NCBI GenBank assembly: GCA_012521315.1
Contig: JAAYMP010000198.1
Location: forward strand, 1-11,079
Length of the DNA stretch: 11,079 nt
Direction: 5' to 3'
Source: Bacillota bacterium
GTDB lineage: Bacteria; Bacillota; UBA4882; UBA10575
A model generated the notes under the pieces. That model was given only the letters and a program-made list of their open reading frames with translations, did not search any database and had not been told where the DNA came from. This document shows positions 1 to 6,827 of this stretch, piece by piece. Position numbers and translations under genes: made by a program. Position 1 is the first letter of the stretch, and every line of letters begins with the position of its first letter.

Positions 1-1363
1 CATTGGCTCTTTGCGCCGCCGCGATCACTTCGTCCACCGTCGCCTCCGGTTTGCCGTACCGGATGTTCTCCAAGACCGTTCCGGCAAAGAGATAAACGTC
101 CTGCTGGACAATGCCGATCTTCCGCCGGAGGGATTGCAGTTTAATCTCCCTGATATCAATCCCGTCCAGGGTAATCCGGCCCTCCGTCACCTCGTAAAAC
201 CGGGGAATCAGGCTGCACAAGGTGGTCTTGCCCACCCCCGACGGCCCTACTAAAGCCACGTACTCTCCAGCCGCCACTTTTAAATTGACGTGGGCAAGGA
301 CGTTGGCCGTCGTCCTCGGGTAACGGAAGGACACATTCTCAAAGGCAATCTCCCCCTTCACCGCGGGCAGTTCCACCGCCTGCCGGCTGTCCACAATATC
401 GGGGGCGATCTGAAGGATCTCGTAAAAACGGTCAAACCCGGAAAAGCCGTTTTGAAACTGTTCGCCGAAATTAACCAGTTTTTTGATGGGATCCAAAAAG
501 GCGTTGATGTACAGCAAAAAGGTGACCAGATCCAGCGTACTTACCTTGCCGCTTTGGATTAAGACGGCGGCCGCGATCACCACCGCCACATAAATCATGG
601 AACTGAAGGCGGTGATGCCACTGTGGTAGCGTGCCATGTAATAATAACTGTTCTTCTTGCTCTCCAGATAGAGATGGTTGTTGCGGTGAAACTTCTCCAG
701 TTCCAGGTGTTCGTTGGCGAAGGACTTGACGACCCGTACCCCGGAGATGCTATCCTCAATCCCGGCGTTGATCGTCGCCACCCGCGCCCGGTTTTTCTGA
801 AAGGCCTGGCGCATCTTCCGGTTGTAGTGGTAGGCAAAGAAGAACATCGGCGGGATGAAACTAAAGACGATCAAGGTGAGGGGCGCATTGATCGTCATTA
901 GAATAATAAAGGAACCGAGCAGTTTAACGGCGGAGATCAAGAGGTCCTCCGGGCCGTGGTGGCACAGTTCGGTGATCTCAAAGAGGTCGTTGGTGATCCG
1001 GGACATGATCTGACCGGTCTTCTGGTTGTCGTAATAACTAAAAGACAACTTCTGCAGGTGGGCAAAGAGTTCATTCCGCAGATCCGCTTCCATCCGCGCG
1101 CCCATCAAATGCCCGTAATAAGTGATAAAAAAGTTACAATAGTACTCGGCAATGGTCATCGCCACCAACACCAGGGTGATCAGCAAAAACGCAGCGGTCG
1201 CCACCGGTCCGTCCGGCTGGAACAACTCGGCCGCAATATAGCGGACCAGCAAAGGAAAGGTCAGATTGATCCCGGACGCCGCAACGGCGCAGGCCATGTC
1301 CAGAATGAAAATCCGCAGGTATGGCCGGTAATAGGAGAAGAATTTTCTCAACTTTGGGCTCAT
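1..1363 (-). CDS. ABC exporter half-transporter (permease-ATPase fusion), 3' end outside window
   Basis: This is a type I ABC exporter of the MsbA/BmrA/LmrA class, expected in the cytoplasmic membrane as a homo- or heterodimer that uses ATP to export lipids, drugs or peptides. The 454 visible codons are uninterrupted. Residues 1 to about 320 form the six-helix permease domain. The ATPase domain follows, with Walker A GPSGVGKTT at residues 373-381 and a Q-loop region reading IGIVQQDVYLFAGTVLENI. The signature LSGGQ, Walker B and H-loop would lie beyond base 1, so the gene is cut by the window and is not visibly broken. The ATG at 1363 is chosen because GGAGG sits 8-9 bases upstream and the permease alignment begins there. 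It is transcribed away from the thymidine kinase gene. The substrate cannot be told from sequence, and an adjacent partner half-transporter beyond the left edge is possible. Confidence 0.93.
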   Translation of the reverse strand, partial: MSPKLRKFFSYYRPYLRIFILDMACAVAASGINLTFPLLVRYIAAELFQPDGPVATAAFLLITLVLVAMTIAEYYCNFFITYYGHLMGARMEADLRNELFAHLQKLSFSYYDNQKTGQIMSRITNDLFEITELCHHGPEDLLISAVKLLGSFIILMTINAPLTLIVFSFIPPMFFFAYHYNRKMRQAFQKNRARVATINAGIEDSISGVRVVKSFANEHLELEKFHRNNHLYLESKKNSYYYMARYHSGITAFSSMIYVAVVIAAAVLIQSGKVSTLDLVTFLLYINAFLDPIKKLVNFGEQFQNGFSGFDRFYEILQIAPDIVDSRQAVELPAVKGEIAFENVSFRYPRTTANVLAHVNLKVAAGEYVALVGPSGVGKTTLCSLIPRFYEVTEGRITLDGIDIREIKLQSLRRKIGIVQQDVYLFAGTVLENIRYGKPEATVDEVIAAAQRAN

Positions 1364-1498
1364 CAAGGTTATCCTCCAACTTGCAACGTATACTTGAAAA
1401 TGATACCGGTTCGCCAAAGAACACACCGGAAAAGACCGTGACCCTTCCGGCCATCGGCCAGCATTCGGCCACCGGGCGGATAAAGAAATCCTCTCAAC

Positions 1499-1507
1499 AT
1501 TATATCA
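1499..1507 (-). promoter_or_regulatory. Extended -10 promoter element for the ABC exporter gene
   Basis: On the minus strand the bases read TGATATAAT, a perfect TATAAT -10 hexamer with the TGn extension. No good -35 hexamer lies 16-18 bases upstream, which is typical of extended -10 promoters. Transcription would start near 1492 and leave a leader of about 130 bases before the ATG at 1363. This is pattern recognition only. Confidence 0.45.
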
Positions 1508-1580
1508 TTCCATTTGTTAAAATACCGCGAAATAAGGAGCAAGCTTTTGAAATTTATCGTATTTTAACTCCCGGAAAAAA

Positions 1581-1615
1581 CTAGGCGAAAGCTGCTTTCT
1601 ATGCTATGATCCTAG
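1581..1615 (+). promoter_or_regulatory. Extended -10 promoter with overlapping inverted repeats upstream of tdk
   Basis: TGCTATGAT at 1602-1610 is an extended -10 element (TGn plus TATGAT, one mismatch to consensus) about 45 bases before the tdk start. Just upstream, 1587-1599 is a perfect palindrome, GAAAGC-T-GCTTTC. CTAGG at 1581-1585 and CCTAG at 1611-1615 form an outer inverted repeat that brackets the -10 element. The palindrome lies in the -35 region, so it could be an operator, but no regulator family is recognisable. Confidence 0.4.
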
Positions 1616-1654
1616 AGGCAACGGTCGAAAAGATTCTTTAGGAGTGATTGATGA

Positions 1655-2212
1655 ATGTTAGAGGTCATTACCGGAGGGATGTTTGCCGGTAAAACCGACG
1701 AGCTAATCAGGAGACTCGAACGCCACTCGATTGCCAAGCGCCGCGTGGCACTGATCAAACCGGACCTGGACACGCGGACAACCAAGGTCCGGACCCATAA
1801 CGGCAAAGAATTTGATTCAATTACCGTCGGCAGTAACGATATAGCCGCCATTGAACAGATTATCGAACAAAACGAAGTGATCGGCTTCGACGAAGGAGAG
1901 TTTTTCGGCGAAGCTGTTTACCGGTTACTCAAAACCCACGAGCAAAACGGCACGGCGAAGATCTTTATCGTCGCCGGATTGGATATGGATTCGGAGGGCG
2001 AGCCCTTCGGCATTATGCCCCAACTGATGGCAATCGCCACGACAATCACAAAGTTGCATGCGGTCTGCGAAAACTGTTTCGAGCCCGCCAATATCAGTTA
2101 TAGCCTGGTGGAGAAGAAAGGCCAGGTTTTGGTCGGTGGGAAAGACAAGTATAAGGCCTTGTGTTGGCGGTGCGCCGCCGCGGAAAAACAGAAAAAAAGC
2201 CAAAACGTCTAG
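1655..2212 (+). CDS. tdk: Thymidine kinase, type II
   Basis: This cytosolic enzyme phosphorylates thymidine to dTMP with ATP in the pyrimidine deoxynucleoside salvage pathway. At 185 residues it has the usual length for bacterial type II thymidine kinases. The P-loop is GGMFAGKT at 7-14. The DEGEFF block at 79-84 contains the expected catalytic Glu80. The thymidine-binding lasso region starts at GLDMDSEGEPFG (108-119). Two CxxC pairs, C138/C141 and C170/C173, form the structural zinc site. The family normally has Gln where this protein has Glu82 (DEGQFF or DEAQFF). The ATG at 1655 is supported by AGGAG at 1640-1644; an ATG at 1651 is out of frame. The gene stands alone between a divergent transporter gene and a deacetylase gene with its own ribosome binding site. 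Confidence 0.95.
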   Translation: MLEVITGGMFAGKTDELIRRLERHSIAKRRVALIKPDLDTRTTKVRTHNGKEFDSITVGSNDIAAIEQIIEQNEVIGFDEGEFFGEAVYRLLKTHEQNGTAKIFIVAGLDMDSEGEPFGIMPQLMAIATTITKLHAVCENCFEPANISYSLVEKKGQVLVGGKDKYKALCWRCAAAEKQKKSQNV

Positions 2213-2286
2213 GCTGGTCCGCCGCCCGCTTATTGCCAGTTTCCCACGATTTGCTTAAAGGTATCCGGTCCTTAACCGCCAATACT

Positions 2287-2324
2287 GGAGGGAAGACGGT
2301 ATTATTTTATGTAATCCGTCCTCC
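2287..2324 (+). other. Imperfect hairpin between tdk and the deacetylase gene
   Basis: GACGG at 2295-2299 pairs with CCGTC at 2316-2320. After a bulged T the stem continues as ATTA 2301-2304 with TAAT 2312-2315, and outside an AA bulge some further GC pairing is possible. The loop is TTTTATG. No T-run follows the stem, so a standard intrinsic terminator for tdk is unlikely. It could be a 5' leader structure of the deacetylase mRNA or chance. The rest of the 151-base gap (2213-2363) shows nothing I can name. Confidence 0.3.
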
Positions 2325-2363
2325 GCTCTACAAAGGGTAATTTGGTTAAGGAGGATCCTGAAG

Positions 2364-3458
2364 ATGATAATCAGATTCCGCTCCCCCCTCCGCATCGCCT
2401 TGGCCCTCTTTTTGCTGGCGGGAGTCCCCCTGCCAACCGTGGCGTCCCGTACCTACCGGGTCCAACCGGGCGATACGGTTTTTCAGATTGCCCGCTGGCA
2501 TGGGGCGAGCCCGGAAAGCATCGCCAGGGATAATCGGTTGACCCGGGCCGATTACATCGTCCCCGGACAAGTCCTCTTCATTCCGGAACCGGCGACTTTG
2601 GCCGATGAAAAACTTTATACCGTGCAAAACAACGAAAGTCTCTCGACGATCGCCCAAAAGTTTCAGACCGATTTGTCTTGGTTGCGACAGCGCAACGGGT
2701 TAAGTGCCGACCAAATATATACCGGTCAATGGTTGAAGGTCCCGTCCCCGGCCCAGCCCGGCACCGGCGGGAACGGAAAAGCTTATGTCTGGAATCTTCC
2801 CGCCCTGATGGCCCGCCACCCGGGAAAAGTGTTTCTCCAGGGAACAACCCAGCGTAAACAGGTGGCCCTCACCTTTGACGACGGACCGGATCTGGAGTAC
2901 ACCCCACAGATCCTGGACCTCCTGGCCCAATATGGTGTCAAGGCTACTTTCTTCTTGAAGGGGGACATGATCGCCGGCCGGGAATGGGTCGTCACCCGGA
3001 TGGTCCGGGAAGGGCATCTGGTTGCCAACCACTCCTATAGCCACCCCGATTTTCGGAAACTCACCACGGAGCAGATCGTGACGGAAGTGGCGAAGACCGC
3101 AGGGTTGGTGAAAAGAATCAGCGGCCGGGAAACGGCTATCCTCCGGCCGCCCTACGGCGAAATGACCGCCGAAGGTCTGGACCGGCTGGTCGCAGCCGGA
3201 TACACGATGGTAAACTGGTCGGTGGATTCCAAAGACTGGCGGGCTGACCACCAGGCCGACCAAATTTTGGCCAGTATCCTGGCCCAGGTTAAACCGGGAG
3301 CGATTATCCTGATGCACGCGGCCGGCGGAAGCGGCCAGGACCTAACCCCCACCGTGAAGGCCCTCCCCGCCCTGTTTACCAAATTGCAAGCCATGGGGTA
3401 CAAGATTGTGCCCTTGACCGACCTCCTTCCGGTCGCCGCTTACCAACCGGGAGCATGA
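2364..3458 (+). CDS. Secreted polysaccharide deacetylase with two LysM domains
   Basis: This is a carbohydrate esterase family 4 (NodB) enzyme that probably removes N-acetyl groups from peptidoglycan or a chitin-like glycan outside the cell. Residues 1 to about 28 form a signal peptide ending in VAS. LysM repeats occupy about 29-74 and 83-127 and would hold the enzyme on the cell wall. The NodB domain covers about 165-354 and has all five motifs: TFDDGPD at 170-176 (catalytic Asp172, metal Asp173), HSYSH at 223-227 (metal His223 and His227), RPPYGE at 261-266, DSKDW at 288-292 and LMH at 316-318 (catalytic His318). The enzyme therefore looks active. The ATG at 2364 has AAGGAGG at 2348-2354, nine bases upstream. 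Many sporulating Bacillota have such LysM-NodB enzymes in spore cortex or wall remodelling, but a sporulation role is not shown here. After the TGA stop the same frame stays open for 54 codons (separate entry). Confidence 0.94.
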   Translation: MIIRFRSPLRIALALFLLAGVPLPTVASRTYRVQPGDTVFQIARWHGASPESIARDNRLTRADYIVPGQVLFIPEPATLADEKLYTVQNNESLSTIAQKFQTDLSWLRQRNGLSADQIYTGQWLKVPSPAQPGTGGNGKAYVWNLPALMARHPGKVFLQGTTQRKQVALTFDDGPDLEYTPQILDLLAQYGVKATFFLKGDMIAGREWVVTRMVREGHLVANHSYSHPDFRKLTTEQIVTEVAKTAGLVKRISGRETAILRPPYGEMTAEGLDRLVAAGYTMVNWSVDSKDWRADHQADQILASILAQVKPGAIILMHAAGGSGQDLTPTVKALPALFTKLQAMGYKIVPLTDLLPVAAYQPGA

Positions 3459-3623
3459 AACCGAAGCCCCCTAACCGCCAATGCCAACCTGGACTTTACC
3501 CCGGCGGAACGGCAACAGGTTGAAGAGATTCTGAAGTGGTTCAAAAAATATTTTTCGCGCTTGAGCGCTGGTTTTAATTACCCCTCCTTCCAGTGGGGTA
3601 ATTTTTATATACTCCCGCAATAG
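3459..3623 (+). pseudogene. Possible relic of a C-terminal extension, in frame after the deacetylase stop
   Basis: Immediately after the TGA at 3456-3458 the same frame is open for 54 codons to a TAG at 3621-3623. The part from about 3480 to 3560 has protein-like composition: amphipathic and charged, reading LDFTPAERQQVEEILKWF and then KKYFSRL. No ATG, GTG or TTG start with a ribosome binding site precedes it, so it is not a convincing gene on its own. The intrinsic terminator at 3576-3606 falls inside the open stretch. It could be the tail of a longer ancestral protein lost to a nonsense change, the remnant of another gene, or a readthrough extension. No selenocysteine insertion element was recognised. 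Confidence 0.3.
3576..3606 (+). terminator. Rho-independent terminator after the deacetylase gene
   Basis: AATTACCCC at 3576-3584 and GGGGTAATT at 3595-3603 form a perfect nine-pair stem with a ten-base loop. The T-run 3602-3606 overlaps the end of the stem. It separates the deacetylase transcript from the dps-yetF operon. The remainder of the gap to 3749 holds a direct repeat, CCGGTTAG at 3630-3637 and 3641-3648, and no promoter I would defend. Confidence 0.85.
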
Positions 3624-3749
3624 TCTCATCCGGTTAGCCACCGGTTAGGTCTTCTTCAATCTCTACCTACTTTACCTATCTGGTGCATATTACCCGGTCA
3701 AAATCAAAAACTAGCCCTGAAGTGAATACTTAAAAAAGGAGCTGGTTCA

Positions 3750-4493
3750 ATGGATAATATGCAACCAATGGCCCAACCAACCAAGGAAATCAACAAAGTC
3801 ATGACGGATCTGACCAATTTTCAAGGGAAGTTTAACCTAAACAAGTCTGGTTTTGACCCCATGATGCCCGGTCATAATACGGATCACTCCATGATCTTTC
3901 GGCAACAACCTAGAACCGCCAAGAAAATCGGGGCCGGGATCTCCCTCCCCTATGAAGTCCGGTTGGAAATAGGTTTAATGCTTGATGACCATCAGTGCGC
4001 CCTCAATGTTGCCCTGCATCAGTATAATAAACACCACTGGATGAGCGAAGGAGCCGAGGGTTTCATCAGTCTGCACGAACTGCTGGAGGAGCATATTGCG
4101 AAGACGCAAAAGCACATTGATATGATCGGCGAAAGAGTGGCGAGACTGGGTCTTGTCCCTACCGCTCACCCGGTAACCCAGCATGAACTCTCCTATATTA
4201 AGCATGAAGTGGAAGGCCGTTATTCGATCCGGGACTTTCTCCGCAATGACCTGGAACACGAATTAAAACTTCAACAAATGATGAGGCAGACTATTAAACG
4301 TGCCCACGAGCTCAATGACTACGGAACGGTACAAGTTCTTGAGGAAGTACTGGTCGACCGGGAGGACTTAGGTTACCATCTCTATAGTGTCCTTGAAGAC
4401 GATACTCTTGTCCGTGGAATGGAACACCTACTGAGCGGGGAAAACAATATTGCCGGAGATCGGCAAATGGATCCCGGCAGCAAACTGCAGTAA
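3750..4493 (+). CDS. Dps/ferritin-like protein with long N-terminal extension
   Basis: Dps proteins form 12-subunit cages that oxidise Fe(II) at subunit interfaces, store the iron and protect DNA from oxidative damage. The four-helix-bundle core spans about residues 67-230. Likely ferroxidase ligands are His96 (HHW), His109 (LHE), Asp124 and Glu128 (DMIGERVARLG), the last three with the same 15- and 4-residue spacings as E. coli Dps. One extra residue lies between the first two His compared with E. coli. At 247 residues it is well longer than the usual 150-180. About 65 residues at the N-terminus are Met/Asn/Gln-rich and probably disordered, and a polar tail of about 18 residues follows the core. 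The ATG at 3750 has AAAGGAG eight bases upstream. It appears to be first in an operon with the two genes that follow, 57 bases before the next start. The exact subfamily is uncertain. Confidence 0.8.
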   Translation: MDNMQPMAQPTKEINKVMTDLTNFQGKFNLNKSGFDPMMPGHNTDHSMIFRQQPRTAKKIGAGISLPYEVRLEIGLMLDDHQCALNVALHQYNKHHWMSEGAEGFISLHELLEEHIAKTQKHIDMIGERVARLGLVPTAHPVTQHELSYIKHEVEGRYSIRDFLRNDLEHELKLQQMMRQTIKRAHELNDYGTVQVLEEVLVDREDLGYHLYSVLEDDTLVRGMEHLLSGENNIAGDRQMDPGSKLQ

Positions 4494-4530
4494 GGTTGTG
4501 GGAGGCCAAACTAAAACCGGTTTTGCGCGG

Positions 4531-4542
4531 AGGAGGGAGGAG
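4531..4542 (+). promoter_or_regulatory. Double purine-rich ribosome binding site that sets a TTG start
   Basis: AGGAGGGAGGAG lies eight bases before the TTG at 4551. The nearer ATG at 4543 reads only MGP before a stop, so this site supports TTG initiation of the DUF421 gene. Confidence 0.7.
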
Positions 4543-4550
4543 ATGGGTCC

Positions 4551-5282
4551 TTGAACGAGGCAGCCGTGGTCTTTGCGCGGGGGATAATTGCCTTTTTTAC
4601 CCTCCTCATCTTCACCCGGATCCTGGGCAAACAACAAGTCAGCGAATTAACCTTTTTCGACTATATTCACGGGATCACCATCGGCTCCATTGCCGCCACC
4701 TTAACCACCGACCTCTCCAGCCGGGCGTGGCCCCAGTGGGTCGGACTGGCCACCTGGACGGTGGCCGTTTGGCTTCTCCAGTGGATCACCCTGCACTCCC
4801 GCGGGTTTGCCAAATATATCAACGGGGAGCCGGTCATCCTCATTAAGAACGGACAGATTATGGAGAAAAATCTAAAGAAGATGCGGTTCACCATCGACGA
4901 CCTCCTGACCCAGTTGCGGCACCAACAAATCTTCGACTTGAAAGAGGTAGAGTTTGCCCTCCTGGAGACGGACGGAAAACTTTCGGTTTTAAAAAAGACT
5001 CAGTATGCGGCGGTAACCCCGGACGATCTAAAAATCCCCACCAAATACCGGGGGATTAGCACTGAACTGATCTACGACGGAACCGTCATCGACGCCAACC
5101 TCAGACGGGTCAAGCTTGACCGGAGTTGGTTGGACCACCAATTAAAGGCGCAAGGCATCAACAGCCCGCGCGAGGTTGCCCTTGCCCTCTTAAACACCGA
5201 AGGCGAACTGTACGTCAGCCGTTACCAACAGACCCGGCAACAAAGGGCGGGGTTTCAAAGCCCGAAAGCAAACAACGAGTAG
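4551..5282 (+). CDS. YetF-type DUF421 membrane protein
   Basis: This is a 243-residue integral membrane protein of the DUF421 family, whose Bacillus subtilis members include YetF, YdfS, YkjA and YrbG. The molecular role is not settled. Two to three hydrophobic segments occupy about residues 5-25, 40-52 and 62-82, and a soluble cytoplasmic region makes up the rest. Family-typical blocks are RILGKQQVSELTFFDY (23-38) followed by GITIGSIAA, then NGEPVILIKNGQIMEKNL (91-108), a DDLLTQLR segment and EVEFALLETDGKLSVL (132-147). A second DGTVIDANL / REVALALLNTEGELYV half resembles the C-terminal repeat of YetF. Initiation is at TTG. The gene sits between dps and a DUF4363-like gene, and the DUF421/DUF4363 pairing recurs in Bacillota as far as I recall, so the two products may work together. 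Confidence 0.85.
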   Translation: MNEAAVVFARGIIAFFTLLIFTRILGKQQVSELTFFDYIHGITIGSIAATLTTDLSSRAWPQWVGLATWTVAVWLLQWITLHSRGFAKYINGEPVILIKNGQIMEKNLKKMRFTIDDLLTQLRHQQIFDLKEVEFALLETDGKLSVLKKTQYAAVTPDDLKIPTKYRGISTELIYDGTVIDANLRRVKLDRSWLDHQLKAQGINSPREVALALLNTEGELYVSRYQQTRQQRAGFQSPKANNE

Positions 5283-5291
5283 CGAGGCGGG

Positions 5292-5666
5292 GTGAAAAAA
5301 ATCGGCCGGTTTTTCTTGACCAAAGCGCTTCCCTGTATCATCCTCACCTTTTTCATTCTCTTTATGAACAGCGGAAACTACCTCAAAAATTACGGGTTGG
5401 CGGAGCCGGTGCCCCTCTATTTACAGCGTTTGCAGCAGATGATCGCCCGCGGAGAATGGCAAGAAGCGGCCGCCAATCTAAACCAGCTCGAAGTGGCCTG
5501 GCGCCAGGCGGTCCGGATCCTCCAATTCAGTGAAGAACGGGACGAGATTAACAACTTTCAACATAGCCTGGCCCGGTTGAAAGGGTATGTGGCGGCCGAG
5601 GAGACCGGCGGCGCCCTGGCCGCCCTGCACGAACTGGAGGAAACCTGGGCTGACTTGGGAAAATAA
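5292..5666 (+). CDS. Small membrane-anchored DUF4363-like protein
   Basis: This 124-residue protein has one N-terminal hydrophobic segment (about 8-26), preceded by Lys/Arg, and a helical, charged remainder likely outside the membrane. The composition and layout fit DUF4363 proteins, which have no established function. It starts at a GTG nine bases after the stop of the DUF421 gene, with GAGG only about four bases upstream, so translation may depend on coupling to the upstream gene. It ends seven bases from the convergent apbE stop. The family call rests on size, layout and neighbour rather than a diagnostic motif. Confidence 0.68.
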   Translation: MKKIGRFFLTKALPCIILTFFILFMNSGNYLKNYGLAEPVPLYLQRLQQMIARGEWQEAAANLNQLEVAWRQAVRILQFSEERDEINNFQHSLARLKGYVAAEETGGALAALHELEETWADLGK

Positions 5667-5690
5667 ACTGATCCTACCAGTTCTTTTCTT
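5661..5690. terminator. Weak bidirectional terminator at the convergent gene ends
   Basis: AACTG at 5666-5670 pairs with CAGTT at 5678-5682 across a seven-base loop, with AAA/TTT pairing further out. The plus strand continues CTTTTCTT, and the minus strand continues TATTTTCC after its stem. The hairpin overlaps or abuts both stop codons (5664-5666 plus, 5674-5676 minus). The stem is short and AT-rich, so efficiency is doubtful. Confidence 0.35.
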
Positions 5691-6726
5691 CCAGGTACGC
5701 ACCGAAACCTTCAGAAGGAATGACTTCGCCGCCGGCCGTCACCCATAAGACTTCGACCCCCCCGATCCCGGCCACCAGTTCCTTCCCTTTTTCCAGGGGC
5801 AGATTGAAGAGGGCCGTTGACAAGGCATCCGCCAGGCCGGAGTCGCGGCAGATCACCGTCACGTTTGTAAAATAAGCCGCGGGCATCAGGGTGATTGGGT
5901 CGATGATATGGTGGTACCTCTTCCCGTCGACGGTGTAATACCGCTCATAGGAGCCGCTCGACACGACGGAGAGCCCTTCGATCCTCACAGTGCACAACTC
6001 AGAGACGGGGCTTTCCGGATCCGGATTCCTAATCCCGATCTTCCAGGGCTTGACGCCCGTGCGGTCCGGTTTCCCGCCAAGCGCCCGGATATTCCCCCCC
6101 ACGCTGAGCAGGAGGGAAGTAACCCCCTCCGCCTCCAGCAACCGGGCGACCCGTTCCACGGCATAGCCTTTGGCGACCGCCCCCACGTCCAGGCGCATGC
6201 CGGGCTCGGGAAGATAGACCGTGGAGGCAGCTTCGTCGATGATCATTCCTTCCAGCGCGGTATGGCGCGCCGCTTCCTCCAGCAGTTGCCGGGGGGGAAC
6301 CTTCGCCGTCTGCGGGTCATCGATCCCCCGCGACCGGTAATCGTGCCAGATCTTAAGCACCGGCCCGAACGCGATATTAAGCGCGCCACCGGTCGTAAAA
6401 TATTGCTCCCTTGCAAAAAGCAAGAGAGCAATGATCTCGGGGGCTACTTTAACCGGGGCGACCCCCGCATGGTCATTAATGGTTTTTAAGTTGTTCAGGC
6501 CCTCATAGTCGTGGTAGATATCATACAACTGGTGGTATTTGGTCAACCTTTCCCGGACCTTCTGGGCGAGGGCCGTAAATTCCTCTTTGCTCTCAGCGTA
6601 GCCGATCACCGTGGTCGCCGTGTCAAAGAGCCCCAAAAACTCCGCTTGGTACCTGGTGGTTTTGGGGCGGCAACCGGCTGCCGCCAACAGCGCAAAAGCG
6701 AGGAATAAAAGGACTAATCGTTTCAT
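5674..6726 (-). CDS. apbE: Lipoprotein FAD:protein FMN transferase (ApbE/FmnB-like)
   Basis: The enzyme cleaves FAD and attaches the FMN moiety covalently to Thr/Ser of extracytoplasmic electron-transfer proteins, with Mg2+. Residues 1-19 form a lipoprotein signal with lipobox LAAAGC, so Cys19 would be the lipid anchor on the outer face of the membrane. Family blocks are all present: DVGAVAKGYAV at 180-190, SSGSYERYY at 256-264, YHHIIDP at 271-277 and DALSTALF at 300-307, with Asp300 and Thr304 at the expected metal site. The length of 350 is typical. The ATG at 6726 has AAAGGA eight bases upstream and gives a clean signal peptide; an in-frame start at 6753 would add nine residues before it. 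It is the last gene of the EET module, 101 bases after the lipoprotein that is its likely substrate, and corresponds to Listeria FmnB. Confidence 0.93.
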   Translation of the reverse strand: MKRLVLLFLAFALLAAAGCRPKTTRYQAEFLGLFDTATTVIGYAESKEEFTALAQKVRERLTKYHQLYDIYHDYEGLNNLKTINDHAGVAPVKVAPEIIALLLFAREQYFTTGGALNIAFGPVLKIWHDYRSRGIDDPQTAKVPPRQLLEEAARHTALEGMIIDEAASTVYLPEPGMRLDVGAVAKGYAVERVARLLEAEGVTSLLLSVGGNIRALGGKPDRTGVKPWKIGIRNPDPESPVSELCTVRIEGLSVVSSGSYERYYTVDGKRYHHIIDPITLMPAAYFTNVTVICRDSGLADALSTALFNLPLEKGKELVAGIGGVEVLWVTAGGEVIPSEGFGAYLEEKNW

Positions 6727-6827
6727 CCTGCGTTTCCTTTTCCACGTCAACAAATTACAAATTATCGACCGCAGACCTTTTTGTTGCTTATATGTTTCGG
6801 TCCGCTCTCCGCTGGATCTTAACCCGT

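Noticed and set aside
1364..1472. Possible upstream leader peptide before the ABC exporter gene (GTG at 1472)
   Set aside because: The frame runs on into the transporter gene in another phase and has no convincing ribosome binding site. Nothing suggests an attenuator.
2700..3317. Open frame on the minus strand (205 codons)
   Set aside because: Antisense to the intact LysM-NodB deacetylase, with no recognisable domain.
2273..3482. 11-bp direct repeat TAACCGCCAAT at 2273-2283 and 3472-3482 flanking the deacetylase gene
   Set aside because: Repeats of this length are expected by chance in 11 kb, and there are no terminal inverted repeats or transposase to suggest insertion.
3630..3648. Direct repeat CCGGTTAG with 11-base period
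   Set aside because: Only two short copies and no promoter beside it, so not defensible as an operator or CRISPR-like array.
5908..6489. Open frame on the plus strand (193 codons)
   Set aside because: Antisense to apbE, whose motifs are all intact; low-complexity Pro/Arg-rich product without family features.
6727..6827. Possible promoter or terminator between the lipoprotein gene and apbE
   Set aside because: A TTGACG hexamer is present on the minus strand but no -10 follows at the right spacing, and no stem with a T-run was found.
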